DNA of 64,000 nucleotides, taken from assembly GCA_034509425.1 (NCBI GenBank), contig JAVTVJ010000117.1, forward strand, positions 2,046,001 through 2,110,000. The letters run 5' to 3'. Shown in pieces: positions 11,283 through 29,721 of this stretch. A model generated the notes under the pieces. It worked only from the letters and a program-made list of their open reading frames with translations. It was not told the DNA's origin and ran no database searches. Position 1 is the stretch's first letter. Each line of letters begins with the position of its first letter. The position numbers and the translations under genes are program-made. Source of the stretch: Eopsaltria australis (lineage: Eukaryota; Chordata; Aves; Passeriformes; Petroicidae).

Positions 11283-14219
11283 TAACACCATAACGAGGTT
11301 TCTCTGCTAACAGGAGTTGAAAGGCAGAAGTCTGCAGGTATTTCTGACATCTTAAGGATCTTATTGAATGAGTTTATCTGTACATTTGAAAATCACCCAT
11401 TTTCAGGGGTGAAGAATGTAAATATTTTCTAGTCTTGGCAATTACACCTAGTTTGAATGGAGTAGGGGAATGGAAAAATCAGGAAACAGCCCTCCAGGTA
11501 GATCTTGGTAACCTTCACTTTTAGGCAGCAGAAAGTATCCAATCCTGATTTTCACCATAGAGTTTTCAAAAGTTTCAAAGACATTTTATGCTGATGATAG
11601 CTCATTTTTTATTTGTATCTATTAACTTACTTGCTGATATTCAAATTTCACTAACAATGATGAGTCTTCCTATCATATCATTTATTATTTATAATGGAGC
11701 ACGAGTGAGTTCCTTAATGAATAGCAAGATGACTTGGATTCATTTTAATCTGTTTCAAAACAGAAAGAATCCCCAATGACTTTTCTCCTAGACCTTATTA
11801 CATGCAAGTGAAATTTTACAGAGTAAAATATTTACTTGTGTTTATTCCAGCTTTGCAAACTTCAATAAATTCAGTTTGCCATCAGAATAGGAAGTATTGA
11901 AATTAAAGACTGGATAATCACTGCTTATAAAGGTAGTTGTAATGTGCTATTAATTGCCACATACCATGTACTCTAATTTCATTTCTAGTGAAATGCTCAG
12001 GGCAAGTGGAAACTTTAGCACTGGAAATATTTGAAGCTGTACAAGTATCTCCTGTTTCATCAGTGTTATCTCAGAAAACCCCTTCACACAGCCTCCTCTC
12101 TAGATTTTTGCATGTATGGAAAGGCACAGGAGTCATCACTACATTATTTCAATTTAAAGTTTCTTCTCAAAGGTAGTCCAAAAACTTAATCACTGCAAGT
12201 TTATGTATAAATAGTACTATCCAAAAGTATTGCCTAATGGTATACTGGGAATAAATATGAATGCTCTTAGCATGAACTTCTGGGAATAAAGACAAAAACT
12301 GAACAGTCAAGGGTCACATTTGGAATCTGTGCCACTGAGAAATGTCCACAATCCACACAGAATACAGTGAGGTTCTAATTAGAGGAGTAAACTCTAATGT
12401 GAGGTAACTGATGACACAGCCAACCTGCTTCCAAAGTCCAAAGGAGCAATGTTTTAGTATCTACAGGCCACTAAATCTGAATAAAATGTAGTTCCTGGGC
12501 TAAATTACATCTCTGGTTTTCGGCAATTTTTGGTCCCTTCACCTTTAAATTTAGACATGTAACAATTTTCTGCTGAGTTCATACCATCAAAATATCCAAC
12601 TTAAGGCTTGCTGATTATCATGGCACTTTGGCAAACCAACAGCTCCACAGTCTGAAACTCCAGATGAATGACAGAGGTAAATGCCATCTGTGGTATTTTA
12701 CACAAATTGGGTAAAATGGCTGGATTACTACCAAGTTGCCAGCATCAGTGGAATACAAAAGAAACTTTAAAGGAGAACAAGAAGGATTAAGAATGATGCC
12801 ATACAGAATGTCAGATTGCCTAAGAAATGATTTATTACACTAACAGAAGGGTTTGTGAAGGTTAATTCTGCATGATGAACAAGTAGCTGGATTTTTCTTT
12901 TTACTCTCTCAAAATAACAGAAGAGTTTCATTGTCTGCCACCGTGCCTTTTGAAGAGCAGCTTCCAGATTATCAATGCCAACCTCTATTGCAAGCTGCCT
13001 CCCCTATCAGACATGTTATCACTTCATGTCACTGTCCTGCTCCCCTCTGCTCATTTTTACTTGTCTGATTCTTGCACAGCATTCTCAGAGGTACAAAACC
13101 ATGTACTCTGACAGTCACAAAGCCAAAACAATTCCTCACAAGCAAACAATCCTGTATTCCCTCATTGTCATTCCTTGCCTGGTGTCATTCCAGTGTGTTT
13201 TTTACCTTTGTGAGCATCTATTTGTTCTGCAGGGATTTCTGAGTATTACTGACTCCAAACAACTGCACTACAACCTTCCCAAAAATGCAATTATTGTGTA
13301 ATGAAAACTAACATACATTTGAAATTCACTTGCATATCTGGGGGTGCTAAGAACTGTTAAATTTCCAGCCTGTAAGGTTGATACTGCTTTGTTACACTAT
13401 TAGTCATGGTGCTGAGTACCTGAAACTTGAAATTTAATCAAAATTAACTGCTGAAGATTTTAGTGGTCTAATTATTCTGTATTTAATCAAAGTGACTACA
13501 TTATGATCCACCTTAAACATTCAAGATCCTACTAGAGATACTCTAGAGAGAGCAGCAACTTGCTAAACACTGTGTTGTAGCCAGGCACCAGCAACTCTCA
13601 CATTGCTCTTAATTCATAAACTTTGGTACGAGCCAGAAGGTTTAACAAGCTGGGTTTATTTCATCATTGCCTGTTTCAAACTCCTGTTTGTGAGGCAGGC
13701 AATGTTGGTTTCAAAAGCTTACATGGTGTTCTGTGAAATACTAAATATTTGCTGTAACTTTGTTGGTTAATGAAGGACAACAGTGAGCCTTGGAAATGAA
13801 AGCACAGATTCACTTAAAGGTAGAGATCATTAAGGATCCATGTCAGGAATAATGCTACTGAAGTTCTAAGCTTGTCAAGCAGATCTAAGAAAACAAAAAA
13901 CACACTTTACACCAGACACAGACAAAGGCTACTGAGATAATTGTGGGGTGAGAAATAAAAAAAAAAACCCTCTGCTATCAAAGAGACTAGGAGAGTGAGT
14001 CCTGACTGCTGCCTCAAGATGCACAAAAGAAAGAGCAAGAGTGATAAAAGGCAAACATCAGAGACTGAGAAAAGCTATTTAAGCTAAAGAACAATATTGA
14101 CATGAGAACAAAAGAGCTGGAAATGAGTCACAAATAAATTTAATCTTGAAATTCCTATTTGCAGCAAGGATCTCAGACGGAGCTCAATAAGTTTACAAAA
14201 GGCTCTCCAAACAAAATTA
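11283..14219. other. Single-copy AT-rich non-coding DNA, no gene seen
   Basis: No transposon or exon recognised. The open frame at 12975-13301 (108 codons) is cysteine- and leucine-rich but matches no family I know and sits in AT-rich unconstrained-looking sequence. I do not call it. Confidence 0.65.
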
Positions 14220-14480
14220 TATTGAGACACGTTCTGCAGTCTACTGAATTAAATAACATGAAGATGTATATTTCATGTTATGAGATTAATTTAAAGCAAT
14301 ATGCAGACAAAGCACAATCTATTACGTACCCATGAGCAGAAATCATCTCCTTCAAACAGAGCCAAAATGTTTAACAAAAACAGCTCATAATTAGCGAATG
14401 GTGAGCGCATTGCTGATTAATACCTTTATTTGGAACAGATGTTCAGAAACTCACCCGTTGATCCAGCAAAAACACATACA
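14220..14480. promoter_or_regulatory. Candidate conserved non-coding element with hairpin
   Basis: Five CpGs lie in about 260 bp (near 14229, 14325, 14394, 14407 and 14456), against a CpG-poor background. Homeodomain-like cores occur at 'cataattagc' and 'ctgattaatac'. A 10-bp perfect inverted repeat is found at 14253-14281. No repeat family or open frame explains the stretch. I infer possible enhancer constraint; this is not shown. Confidence 0.25.
14253..14281. repeat. Perfect inverted repeat, 10-bp arms, 9-nt loop
   Basis: Arms ataacatgaa (14253-14262) and ttcatgttat (14272-14281) are exact reverse complements around gatgtatat. Confidence 0.85.
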
Positions 14481-17400
14481 GAATTATAGTTGCTAGGAAA
14501 ACAAAAGAGGTCATTTTGACTCTAACAGGCAAAAGTTCAGGTTGTTCACTCCAACTGAAAGCTGCTCACTGACTTTATTTCCACCCCAGTCTCAGAGCTG
14601 AGATTACATTTCTCACTCAGTTTTCCTCTTCTGTGCTTCAAAACCACTTTTTGGCTGTTTGGTTAATGAGATAAACCTGGATGTTTTCTCTCTGGAATGA
14701 AGCATGTGTGGGAAAAGAGAGGTGATGCAGTTGTTGGGAGTTAAAGCACCATGAAGGAGCTCCGTGGGCAGGACAGTGTGGACACCCATCCCTGGGGGAT
14801 CAGCTCCTGTTTTGGGGCATTTATGCCTGGGCCTCAATTCCTGGGCACAATGGAAGAGCTGTAAATTTGTCTCATCTCAGAGAAAGGTTCCAAGTGACCC
14901 AATGCAGAGGTGCAAAGTCATGTTTTACTCAGCCTGAGCTCTGAGTAAGGCCAAGCCCAAGCCAAGAAGCCCTGCCAGGTCTGAGCTCTGATTACAGCCC
15001 AGCAGGTCTCCAGCTGGAGTCTGCAGCTCGTGTGCAGCGTCAAAGCAGCTCTGAGGCTTCATGTCCTGCTAGAACAAATTCACTGAATGCTCCCACAGCT
15101 GGGACCACTGATGGAAGGCTTCCCACCAGAACCATCTGAGGCTGGTGGCACCTGCTTTTGCTCTGAGCTTTCTGATTTATGGTCTCCAGTGCTTTTAAAA
15201 CCTGGGTTTTTTCCTTCAACTTCAACAACTCAACCCCATCTTTCACTCAGAAAACTGACAGTTGACTCTTTATCAAAGCACAGAAATGTAATTATCCCTA
15301 AACTCTTCTTTTAATTATTGAGGATTGCTCCTGCTGCCTTTTTTTCTTTCCTGAAGTTTTCACATGAGGCAACCAATTACTTCTCTGTGTAATTCCAGAT
15401 ACTGCAGAGACATTTTACCCTTTCTATATCCTACCAACATTTTTAATTGACTCTTCCTTATTTCATCTCATGTGTCTGGCCTTGATAGAAATTCTGTAAC
15501 AGCTCTGTACGTGTCTGATATTATTGAGCCACAACTTCATATGATACTACCCAAAATGTAATGAGTAATAAAAACCAACTTGAGTATCATTTGACAAAAG
15601 CCCTTTTGTACAAAGCCATCCTACAGAAAGCATTTTTATATTCTGAGACAGAAAAAAACGTCTCTTCTCCTTTTATAACTTTTTCTAATGCATCCACAGG
15701 TAATGAGAAATGTTACTGAAGTGACCCTGAATTTCTGCTTAGTAAGGGAACAGACATTAAATAAAAAGTTCAAGTTCCCTATTGAGTATACATTATGAAT
15801 AAATGCAGAGAATTACAGCTCAGAAAAGATTTTCTGTTTCACTGGCTTATTTTGTAAAATCAAATCCATTAATGATTCAAATCAACCAAATGAAATTAAA
15901 TTTTATTATTTTAATTAAATATTTATGATTTCTTAATCATAAAAAGGTCTAGGACAGAGAATAAAAAACAAGAGTAATATCAAGTCTAATATTGTTTTAC
16001 TGAAGGGACAATGGGGAGGTGTGATAGGCTAAGAAAAATCACAAAATGGAGGAAAAAATCTCCTGTGCTAAAAAACCGACAGCTAAATGTCAGATTTGAG
16101 AGAGACTAAAAAGGAGAAAATGAGAGGACATGAAAGAGAGCACTTCAGTCAAAGCATATGTTTCTTCATACAAATCTGTCTGCTCTGGTCTCTGTTTGTA
16201 CTGCTGAGGTTTTGACAGTTGGAAGCTATTAATTTCAGAATTACAAGGCTTATTGAGCTGGATTTATGATCTTTGCAGTCGTTAATTCACTTCTGCTTCC
16301 TTGATGAAGTAAAGGACTACTTCAGAATGAAAAATGAAAATGAAGCCGAATTCCCTCCCCTCAAAACATCTGGAGAACTTCTGCTGATGGAAGACCATGC
16401 TGGCCTTAACCAGTGAGTCAAAATACATGAGGTGGGGAAAGAACTCGTGGAAATACTTGGGAAAATTTGCTTTCAGTATAATAAAATAAAAGGGAAATGT
16501 TCAATTTATCTTGATTAAGTACCAGCTTCAAACTAGAGCAGAGTACATCAGGATTCCTACCAAGCAGACATCATCATCCAGTCAAAAGACAAATTTCCTT
16601 AGTGAAGAAGAGTCTGATCCCAAGCACAGCATGGCCATTGAGGTGACTGCTTTCATTTACAGCGTTCCTGCCTTGCAGCTCCAAGCAGGTGCATTGTTTT
16701 TTTTTGAGGGAAATAGAGCAAAAGCTGAGAAGTATCAACAGCCAGAGAAGGAAAGATCAGTGTTGGCCTCTGGACTGAGACCTCCCCTCCTGATTATTGC
16801 CCCAAACCAATCTCATGTAAAACCTGTCCTACACAGGCTGTTCAGAGTAGTCCTCCACTACAATTAGCATATTTTCCATTTCTCATTCTCTGCACACTTA
16901 ACTGCACAATTCATTTAATTGTTGGGCAATTAAAATCTTGCCTGATCAAAGCATTTTTCTTGCTTCTCTTGTTAATACATACATCTTCTGATCTCATTTC
17001 TATTTTTGTTTAAGTTGTCCACAAGCTGAAACCTATTTTTTCTGAATTTTTATTTAAATTGTATCTTCTATGCTCATCAAAGTAATAGAAATCTATTTCC
17101 CTGCAGATTCAGTGATAGTTTGTCACCAACTACCTTATGAGACAGCTTTTTTGTCATTTCAGTCTTCTTCCTTACAATTATCTTCACACAGCTCTTTTTG
17201 AACATGTAACCCATTGTCATAATTATTACAGCAGCTTTTCATTTTTTAATTTGGATGTTCATTTAATCTATTATTCAATTTACTTCTAACAATACCTTGG
17301 AAATTAAGTACCTTGCATAACTGCATGACAATTTATCATCATTATGGTGTTTCTCAATCACCTGTTACAGCTTAACTGAAATATCCTAAGGAATACTCCT

Positions 17401-18251
17401 ATAAAGAAGTAAACAAGGCATGGCTGTTCTCTCTCTTTTTTCCTTTAAAAATAGAATGGTTTTGTAAATGAAATACTGAAAATAGTCACTCATTCAACAC
17501 AACCAAATGTTGTCAAGCTTGAACGAGTTAATTTTCCTTCCACCACAATGTCCTGGATTTTTTTGTCTTTTGTATCTGATTAAACACCATTTTGTGGTAC
17601 TTTCCTCTCCACCAGTATTTCTACTGTAACTTTATTCTAAAACTCTTAACATTGTCCAGAAAACCATCTGTGCTCTTATGCCAAAAGGTGCCCTACTTCA
17701 GCAATTTTTCTGCTCTCCTGGTCCTCTGATGGATTCCTGGAGAACAGTCGACTTTTGATTTTGCTAATTAAGAAATTGCATCTCAGAGATACTGCAACTC
17801 AAAGCAAATACTGTAGATGTTCTAAGTAGTGAGCACAGAACCCACTCACCAGACTTTCTCAACTTTGGAGAACTGATCAAATCTTATTCAGTGTAGTATC
17901 TTTATAGTATAAATGTACTAATAGTCTTCACTCCGAGGTCACCTCCAAAACTTTACATTTTCCTGTTCTGGTTTGATTTGAGCTCTTTTAGAAGAAGTTT
18001 CATTAGAGGTTTAGACAAAAGTCACATACACCTTTCCTCACAGCTGAATTACTCTGGTAGCTCAAGTAACACCTTATTAAATAATTTCTAATCACTTCAG
18101 ACAGCTGAATTTGCAGCAGATTTCTGTGCTACTCATCTCAGAACAGATAAGCACCTTCTTTGGTCTACATTTCATCTATTTAATTTATGGTACTTGGTTT
18201 TTGAGATTATTGAAGTAGTTTAAGAAATACAGAGGGAGACTTTTGACCAAG
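14481..18251. other. Non-coding DNA with a GC-richer patch at 14.75-15.2 kb
   Basis: Positions 14750-15200 are clearly GC-richer (gctc/cagc words), with no transposon family I recognise and only short open frames on both strands. The remainder, including 15540-18250, is AT-rich single-copy sequence. The open frame at 16511-16867 begins with a TTG codon and has no recognisable domain. Confidence 0.6.
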
Positions 18252-18395
18252 ATCTGCAGTGACAGGATGAGGGGCAAGGGTTTTAAACTGAAGATGGCAG
18301 GTTTAGATTGGACTTCAGGAAACAATTCTTTACAAAGACAGTGGTGAGACAGTGGAAAAAGTTGCCCAGAATACCTGGATGATCCTAGACCAGTA
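18252..18395 (+). mobile_element. CR1 LINE, degraded internal/3' fragment
   Basis: The words 'cagtgacaggatgaggggca', 'ggttttaaactgaagatgg', 'gtttagattggacttcagga', 'aattctttacaaagacagt' and 'gttgcccaga' occur in the order found in avian CR1 just upstream of the 3' tail. The usual tail (ggtcccttcc, ATTCTATG) is missing, so the copy is truncated at both ends. It is more diverged than the copy at 1.6 kb, which suggests an older insertion. Confidence 0.85.
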
Positions 18396-24260
<5,865 letters not shown>

Positions 24261-24320
24261 AAAATTTGATGGGGCAATATAAAACAGAACAAAATTTAAC
24301 AGGGCAACAGAAAACAGAAC
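24261..24320. repeat. Imperfect 30-bp tandem duplication
   Basis: Two adjacent 30-bp units (24261-24290 and 24291-24320) agree at about 25 of 30 positions. Both start with aaaattt and end with aaaacagaac. This is a local slippage or duplication event with no function implied. Confidence 0.85.
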
Positions 24321-25202
24321 AAATGTGTGCTAGGGTAGCCCTGCCTGCTGACTTGGTGCCAGTTCCATGGAGGCACAGGGATGTTGGACAGTGACAGTGC
24401 CATTACCAAGGGCAGACATCAGACCAGAACCACAGGCACAGAACATGCAAGCTTCCCTTTCTACCCTGCACGAGCTCAGGAACAGGCCCAGACTGAAAAG
24501 AGAAAAAATTAGGGAATTGTTCTTACTCTAAGGACAGCAGAGCCACATGAAATAAAGTGTTGAGGACAGAAGAATCTCTTTTAAAGGGCTTCAAGACAGA
24601 TTACACAAGGGCTAAAATAAAAGCATGGGCAATATCCAGCGTCATGCAAAGACAGTATTACCCATTTAAACAAATTAATAATAATTTCGTGTGATGAGTC
24701 AATCAAGATAACATTTATTTGTAACAGGAAGAGCACTGGATTTCTTGTTTCTAATTTCCTGACTGCAGAAAGGCCCTGAATTCACAGGGCTTGGAAGAAA
24801 ATGCAGATGTCAGCACCATCCTGGATCCAGGCATGTGTCCCACCATAATTAAGGAATAAGCTCCTAGTGAGATTCATCAAGATTTCAACCAACTACTCCA
24901 AAAGTACTGGAAGCCTGGTCCTCAAAAATACATCAAAAAATGACAGAATATCTGAGCTTTTATCAACATCTTCTAAATGTGATCAGTCCCTTTTCTGTAA
25001 ACTCTGGAAAGAGGCACGCATCATCTGACTGCTGAAGGATACATTCACATGTGTCAGTTAAAAGAAAATTAACAAGCACTGCAGATAACTAATTTCTACC
25101 ACAGGACACAATCTTGCAGGGTCTCCAGGAGATTCAAAGAAAAGTCTTGAAAGCTCAGAACAAAAGCAGATGTAACAGTGATTGAGACTCAAGAGCTCAG
25201 AG

Positions 25203-25362
25203 ATGATAGAAGAGGAAAATCAATACCAAGTACAGAATTCTTGCCATTATTTTTTAAAATCTTCTCATTATGCCCTGAAAAATGTCATAAATAGCACCTT
25301 TTTTTCTCTCCCAAAGAGACCATAGATAAAGAATTCACAAACCCCAAAGAGTCTGAAAGCTG
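25203..25362 (+). repeat. Unidentified dispersed repeat, copy A
   Basis: The segment 25286-25362 matches 28754-28829 at high identity in the same orientation. Shared words include 'cataaatagcacctttttt', 'ctcccaaagagacca', 'ataaagaattcacaaa' and 'agtctgaaagc'. Weaker similarity extends left to about 25203 ('gatgatagaagag', 'ccaagtac'). The copies differ by small indels. The family was not recognised; it could be an internal part of an old CR1 or an LTR element. Orientation is arbitrary. Confidence 0.75.
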
Positions 25363-25879
25363 TAAACACCAATAAAGAAAAGCATCTATTTGGAAAACTG
25401 AAGGCAGCAGAATATCACCTTAGAAGTGCACTACTGCTGAAAAATAAGACTCAGAACACCAGCACAACTCAATAATTTCCATAAAACACACTAGAGGGTA
25501 GAGAAAAATTTGAATTACTTCACAGAAACAGCAGATAAATAATTCTGTTATCACAATCTTTAATCTAAGGACTGTAAATGAGAGAAAACACTAATAAAAA
25601 GGCAGTATTTAAAAGATGCTTTAAAACAGAGTGGCTGCCATTAACTATAACATTAAACTAACTTTACTGTAATTTACTTACAACAGACTCGCAGTGGTGC
25701 CTGGAATATTACAAATTTTCACTGTTTAGAGCTTCATGGAAAGCTTAATGTCTCAAACAACACTATAAAATTACTATAAAACAGGTGATTCTCCATTTTT
25801 TATGGCTGCTAAATGCTACCAAAGCAGATCCATGTATTCAGAGGTAGAATATTCCCCCTGGACCATAAAACCACGGGAG
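25363..25879. other. AT-rich non-coding DNA between repeats
   Basis: This links dispersed repeat copy A to the CR1 piece that follows. Nothing recognisable was found. Confidence 0.6.
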
Positions 25880-26374
25880 GCAGTGAGGGACATCTGGGCT
25901 GCTGTGTCCAGTTCTGGGCTCCTCAGGGCAAGAGAGACATGGAGCTCCTGGAGCAGGTCCAGTGGAGATAATGAAGAGACTGGAGCATCTCTTACAAGGA
26001 AAGGCTGAGGGAGCTGGGGCTGTTCAGGCTCAAGAGACAACTGAGAGGGGACCTCATCCCTGTCAGTGTCTGCAGGGAGGGCTCAGAGCATGGACCAGGC
26101 TCTGCTCCTGGTGCCCAGCAATGGGACAAGAGGAACGGGCAGGAACTGATGCCCAGGAAGCTCCATCTGAACATGGGGAAGAACTTCCCTGTACAGTGAC
26201 CAAGCACTGAACACATTGCCCAGAGAGGGCGTGGAATGTCCCTCACTGGAGATGTTCCAGAAATGTCTGGACACAATCCTGTGCCTGTGCTCCAGGATGG
26301 CCCTGCCTGAGCAGGGAGGTTGGACCAGATGACCCCACTGTGGACCCTTCCAGCCTGACCCATTCTGTGATACT
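25880..26374 (+). mobile_element. CR1 LINE, about 495-bp 3' fragment
   Basis: This is the longest CR1 piece in the window. In order it shows 'gggctgctgtgtccagttct', 'gggctcctcagggcaagaga', 'catggagctcctggagcagg', 'aaggctgagggagctggggc', 'gaggggacctcatccctgtc', 'ttgcccagagagggcgtgga', 'gcagggaggttggaccagat' and a tail 'cccattctgtgatacta'. This is the reverse-transcriptase-distal end plus 3' UTR of an avian CR1. Open frames of 112-123 codons on the opposite strand are antisense readings of this element, not genes. It is GC-richer than its surroundings, as CR1 usually is. Confidence 0.95.
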
Positions 26375-28649
26375 ATTGGTGGTCTTCTGGTCACACATTT
26401 AAGAAAAAAAATAGAAATCAAACTGAATGGCTTTTGCTAAAGGTAGAAAATGTTTAAATAAAACCCCAAAAAACAAACAAGCAACAAAAAAAGAAACCCA
26501 CCAGAAATACCCATAAACTGATTAACAGAGAAAATTATGTAATATCCCAAAAGGAGCTTAACCTTTCACAGCCCAAATTCTTGGATAAATAAATTTCCTT
26601 ACTCCATCACAAGCACCAAATAAACTCAGCTCACTTTTAGCACACTGCTTATTGTCATCTTGTGGTAAAATAAATTCTATAGACAAGAAATAGCTCAGTG
26701 AGTGTCATTGTATATTGTACATCCAGAGGTTCAGGGTGTTATTTGTTTATTTTCCAAACAATTTGACAATATTAGTTTATATTAGATACATGGCCATGGA
26801 TTGTAGAACTGATGAGAAATTTCAATTTTCATTATTATCTGTGTGAAAGAAAAACATAGCATTTAAATGGTTAGGCCATGGACAGATTATTTGACTCATT
26901 TTTCTAATGAGCTCATTGAATGAAGCAGCAGAAGGGAGCCTGGTGGCAAAGGAGGAAAGGGCAAGGTTGAGATGCAACCAAAGAAGTGGATTTGTTGAAA
27001 CATAAAGGAATAAAGACATAAAGGAATTGTGTGTCCACATGGACCTGCAGAGGGATCTGCATCATGGAATTTCACATCACTGACCTTTGTCTCCTGACTG
27101 TATTACCAGACAATTACATAAAATTGTTCATTACAGGACAAATAGAAAACTGAACATTGCAACAAACGCATTACCCTGGAGGTGAAAAGTGACCAAAATA
27201 CACGGTAAGAAAATATCAAAGGAACAAGAGAGAAAAGCTTAACTCCAGTTTGCCTAAGATAAAGCCTTTAGAAGTCAATGAAATCAAAGGAGTTGAACAG
27301 GGGTTGCAGAGATAGCCTTTTATTCTTAGCTGAAAGTCAAAGCTGACAAAAGACACAAGTGTAAGATCCAGGATTTAAAATTCATTGAAAAAAGACTGCC
27401 CAGATAAACACGAGTACAGACTGCCAAGGTGAGGTTTGACCTTGCAGGATCTATCTGCTTAACCAAATCTCCACACATTTTGCTGAGCTCTCACTGCCAT
27501 CACAAACCTGCTCTTCTGTAGGAGCCACATGACCCAGGCCTCATTTCCAAAAGTTAAATCTTTGTTATTACCAACACAGGCATCAGCCAGGACTCAAACA
27601 GTTGCCTTCCAGCTTCCAGCACAACAGCTCACATTTAACAGTTCAAGATATTTTCATCTGCACAACCAAATCATTTCCAGTGGGGGCTTCAGAGCCAACA
27701 AACACACAATCACCAGATGCTGTTTAAAAAAAAAAACAAAACAAACAAACCTAAAAACCTAATTTTTCACAGTTGACACCCTTATTTCACGTTTCTGTAG
27801 CAACAGATTGAGTATGATATAAACTGTTCCATACCAAAAACCTAAATGACAGTCAAATGAACCAGTTATTTCCTCAGGGAAAACTTTGTTCTTTTACACT
27901 CTCTGGATTGCCTCGTGTGTAGCTGGGTACTCACAATTAGCACACAGTCTGTTATCTGAAACCTACTGCTTAAAAAGACAATAGGTTTTAAAAAATGCTT
28001 TCTATCTGGAAGTTACTCATGTTTTTTCTCCCTACAGCATTCCACATCTTGCATCCTAAAATAAATTATTTTCAATACATATGTCCTCTGCAAATAAAGG
28101 CAGGTGGGAGGATGCACATAATTATTAAAAAAAGCAAATGTTCCTAAATAAGAATTATACTAATTAAAACCAAATCTGCATGATTTGCACATTTTGCTTA
28201 TAGCAGTTGCCTTATTCATATTTTAAGCTTTCTGCTTGATTATTATTGTGGTATTTTATATCAAAACTAATTATATGCAGTTATTTAGGGTCTTAAATAA
28301 TAGTTATTTTTGCAAACAATAAGCAGCAGCATAGAAATTTGAAGAAACTTTTACTGATCTACAGAAGTTCCACAAAATGTAATATTCTCATAACTGATGA
28401 TTCATATTTATGATCAAGATAAAGACATCAAAAGTGAAATGGACACAGAAAAGTGAATTTCAATAAGAGTTATCAGTGATTTGCTGTCCAGCAAATGAGA
28501 TGACTCAAGGTTCTGTCTGATAGATAATAAGTTCAAAATTCTGATTGGCTGCTTCAGTGATGAAATACAAAAACATTCATAATTTTTATGTATTTGGAAA
28601 AGATGTCAGTGTTCACAAACCTAACAAATGAGTGGAATTTATGAGGATC
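26375..28649. other. Single-copy AT-rich non-coding DNA, no gene seen
   Basis: An A-rich stretch at 26400-26500 immediately follows the CR1 piece. Further on I see only AT-rich single-copy sequence with short random open frames. Confidence 0.65.
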
Positions 28650-28829
28650 ACTGGGATGAAATGAAGAAAAGTTCCAAGTACCACCCTAGAAGGAATCAAT
28701 AAATCTATAAATGAAAGTTGGGAAAAATAATTCATAAATAATAAAAAATAATTCATAAATAGCACCTTTTTTTTTTCTCCCAAAGAGACCACTAATAAAG
28801 AATTCACAAATCCCAGAGTCTGAAAGCAG
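28650..28829 (+). repeat. Unidentified dispersed repeat, copy B
   Basis: Partner of the 25.2-kb copy. The strong match covers 28754-28829 and weaker similarity reaches left to about 28650. This copy also carries a local duplication of 'aaaaataattcataaata' with a period of 21 bp (28723-28761), which the other copy lacks. It sits about 100 bp upstream of an old CR1 fragment on the same strand. Confidence 0.75.
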
Positions 28830-28929
28830 TTATGCTGGACCACATGCAAAAAAAATCAATCAGAAAATACAATTAAATAATAGTTCTCAGAGAAAACATC
28901 ATCTCTGAAACCTGGAAGGTACAATTTTA

Positions 28930-29150
28930 TTTCTGTGAGGAATCTCACCTGCAGTATTGCCTCCAGCTTTGGATCCCACATATTGAGAAAAATAGAGCTG
29001 TACTGCAGAACATCAGCAATATGACTGAAAGGAAATGTGCTTTGAAAGAAATTTTGGCAGTTAAGTTTAATATGGGAAACAAAAAACTGAGGAAGGGGCA
29101 CAAAATACAATTCAAAAAATGTAAGGAAACATTGCAAATAGGACAGACTT
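28930..29150 (+). mobile_element. Probable old CR1 LINE internal fragment
   Basis: The stretch 'ctcacctgcagtattgcctc', 'cagctttggatcccaca' and 'agagctgtactgcagaacat' parallels the CR1 region usually reading as a 'tggagtactgcgtccagctc' block followed by 'atggagctgttggagc'. From about 29040 onward the resemblance is weak. It is strongly diverged, so it is old or belongs to a different subfamily from the others. Call made by eye; a profile search would confirm it. Confidence 0.5.
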
Positions 29151-29469
29151 CCTATACATCACAGATATTAAGGCTGAATTAAGAAAAGAAGTCTAACTAT
29201 TAGAAAAGTTAAAAATGGAAAGTGATATTTAAGGTGGCATTGGAAGTCCATCTCACTTTTTTAAAGGCTGCTAGGGCCAGGTTTAGAATATTTTTTCAAG
29301 AAAATGACCCCAAAATGTTATGGTCTCATTTCACTGAAATAGAAATTCCTTCACAGTACATTAGAAAATTTCTCTGGCTGCAATCAAACCTGGGGATAGC
29401 AGAAGATGGAAGAAGGAAAGAGTTTAGTTTCCAGAAGTAATTCTCTGACCCAGCCCTCTGCCCAGCTGC
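29151..29469. other. Non-coding DNA between CR1 pieces
   Basis: AT-rich; may include more decayed CR1, but I cannot align it by eye. Confidence 0.45.
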
Positions 29470-29705
29470 ACAAATCACAGAACAATTTATATTGAAAGGC
29501 AATTCCAGAGTCACTGTCCAGCCCTGTGCTCAAAGCATGGAAAATACTGAAATTGCACCAGGCTGTTCAAGGCATTGTTCAGAATTTTTTAATGTCTTCA
29601 AAGACAGCAATTTTACAGCACTTTTGGGCAACCTGTTCCAGTATCTGAGCACCCTCATTGTGAAAAGGAATTTTCCTAGTACCTAACTGGAATTTAGCAG
29701 TCCCC
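29470..29705 (-). mobile_element. CR1 LINE, 3' fragment, reverse orientation
   Basis: It reads as the antisense of a CR1 3' region: 'aaatcacagaacaatttat' (tail), 'gctgttcaaggcattg', 'gggcaacctgttccagtatc', 'tgagcaccctcattgtgaaa' and 'aggaattttcctagtaccta'. It is diverged but in the correct order. The 3' end of the element lies at the low-coordinate side. The core at 29622-29690 is the firmest part. Confidence 0.85.
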
Positions 29706-29721
29706 TCATGACACACCTTGC

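Noticed and set aside
16511..16867. 118-codon frame
   Set aside because: It begins with TTG and has no recognisable domain.
25992..26421. Overlapping 112- and 123-codon minus-strand frames
   Set aside because: They are antisense readings of a CR1 3' fragment, which is GC-rich and therefore stop-poor.
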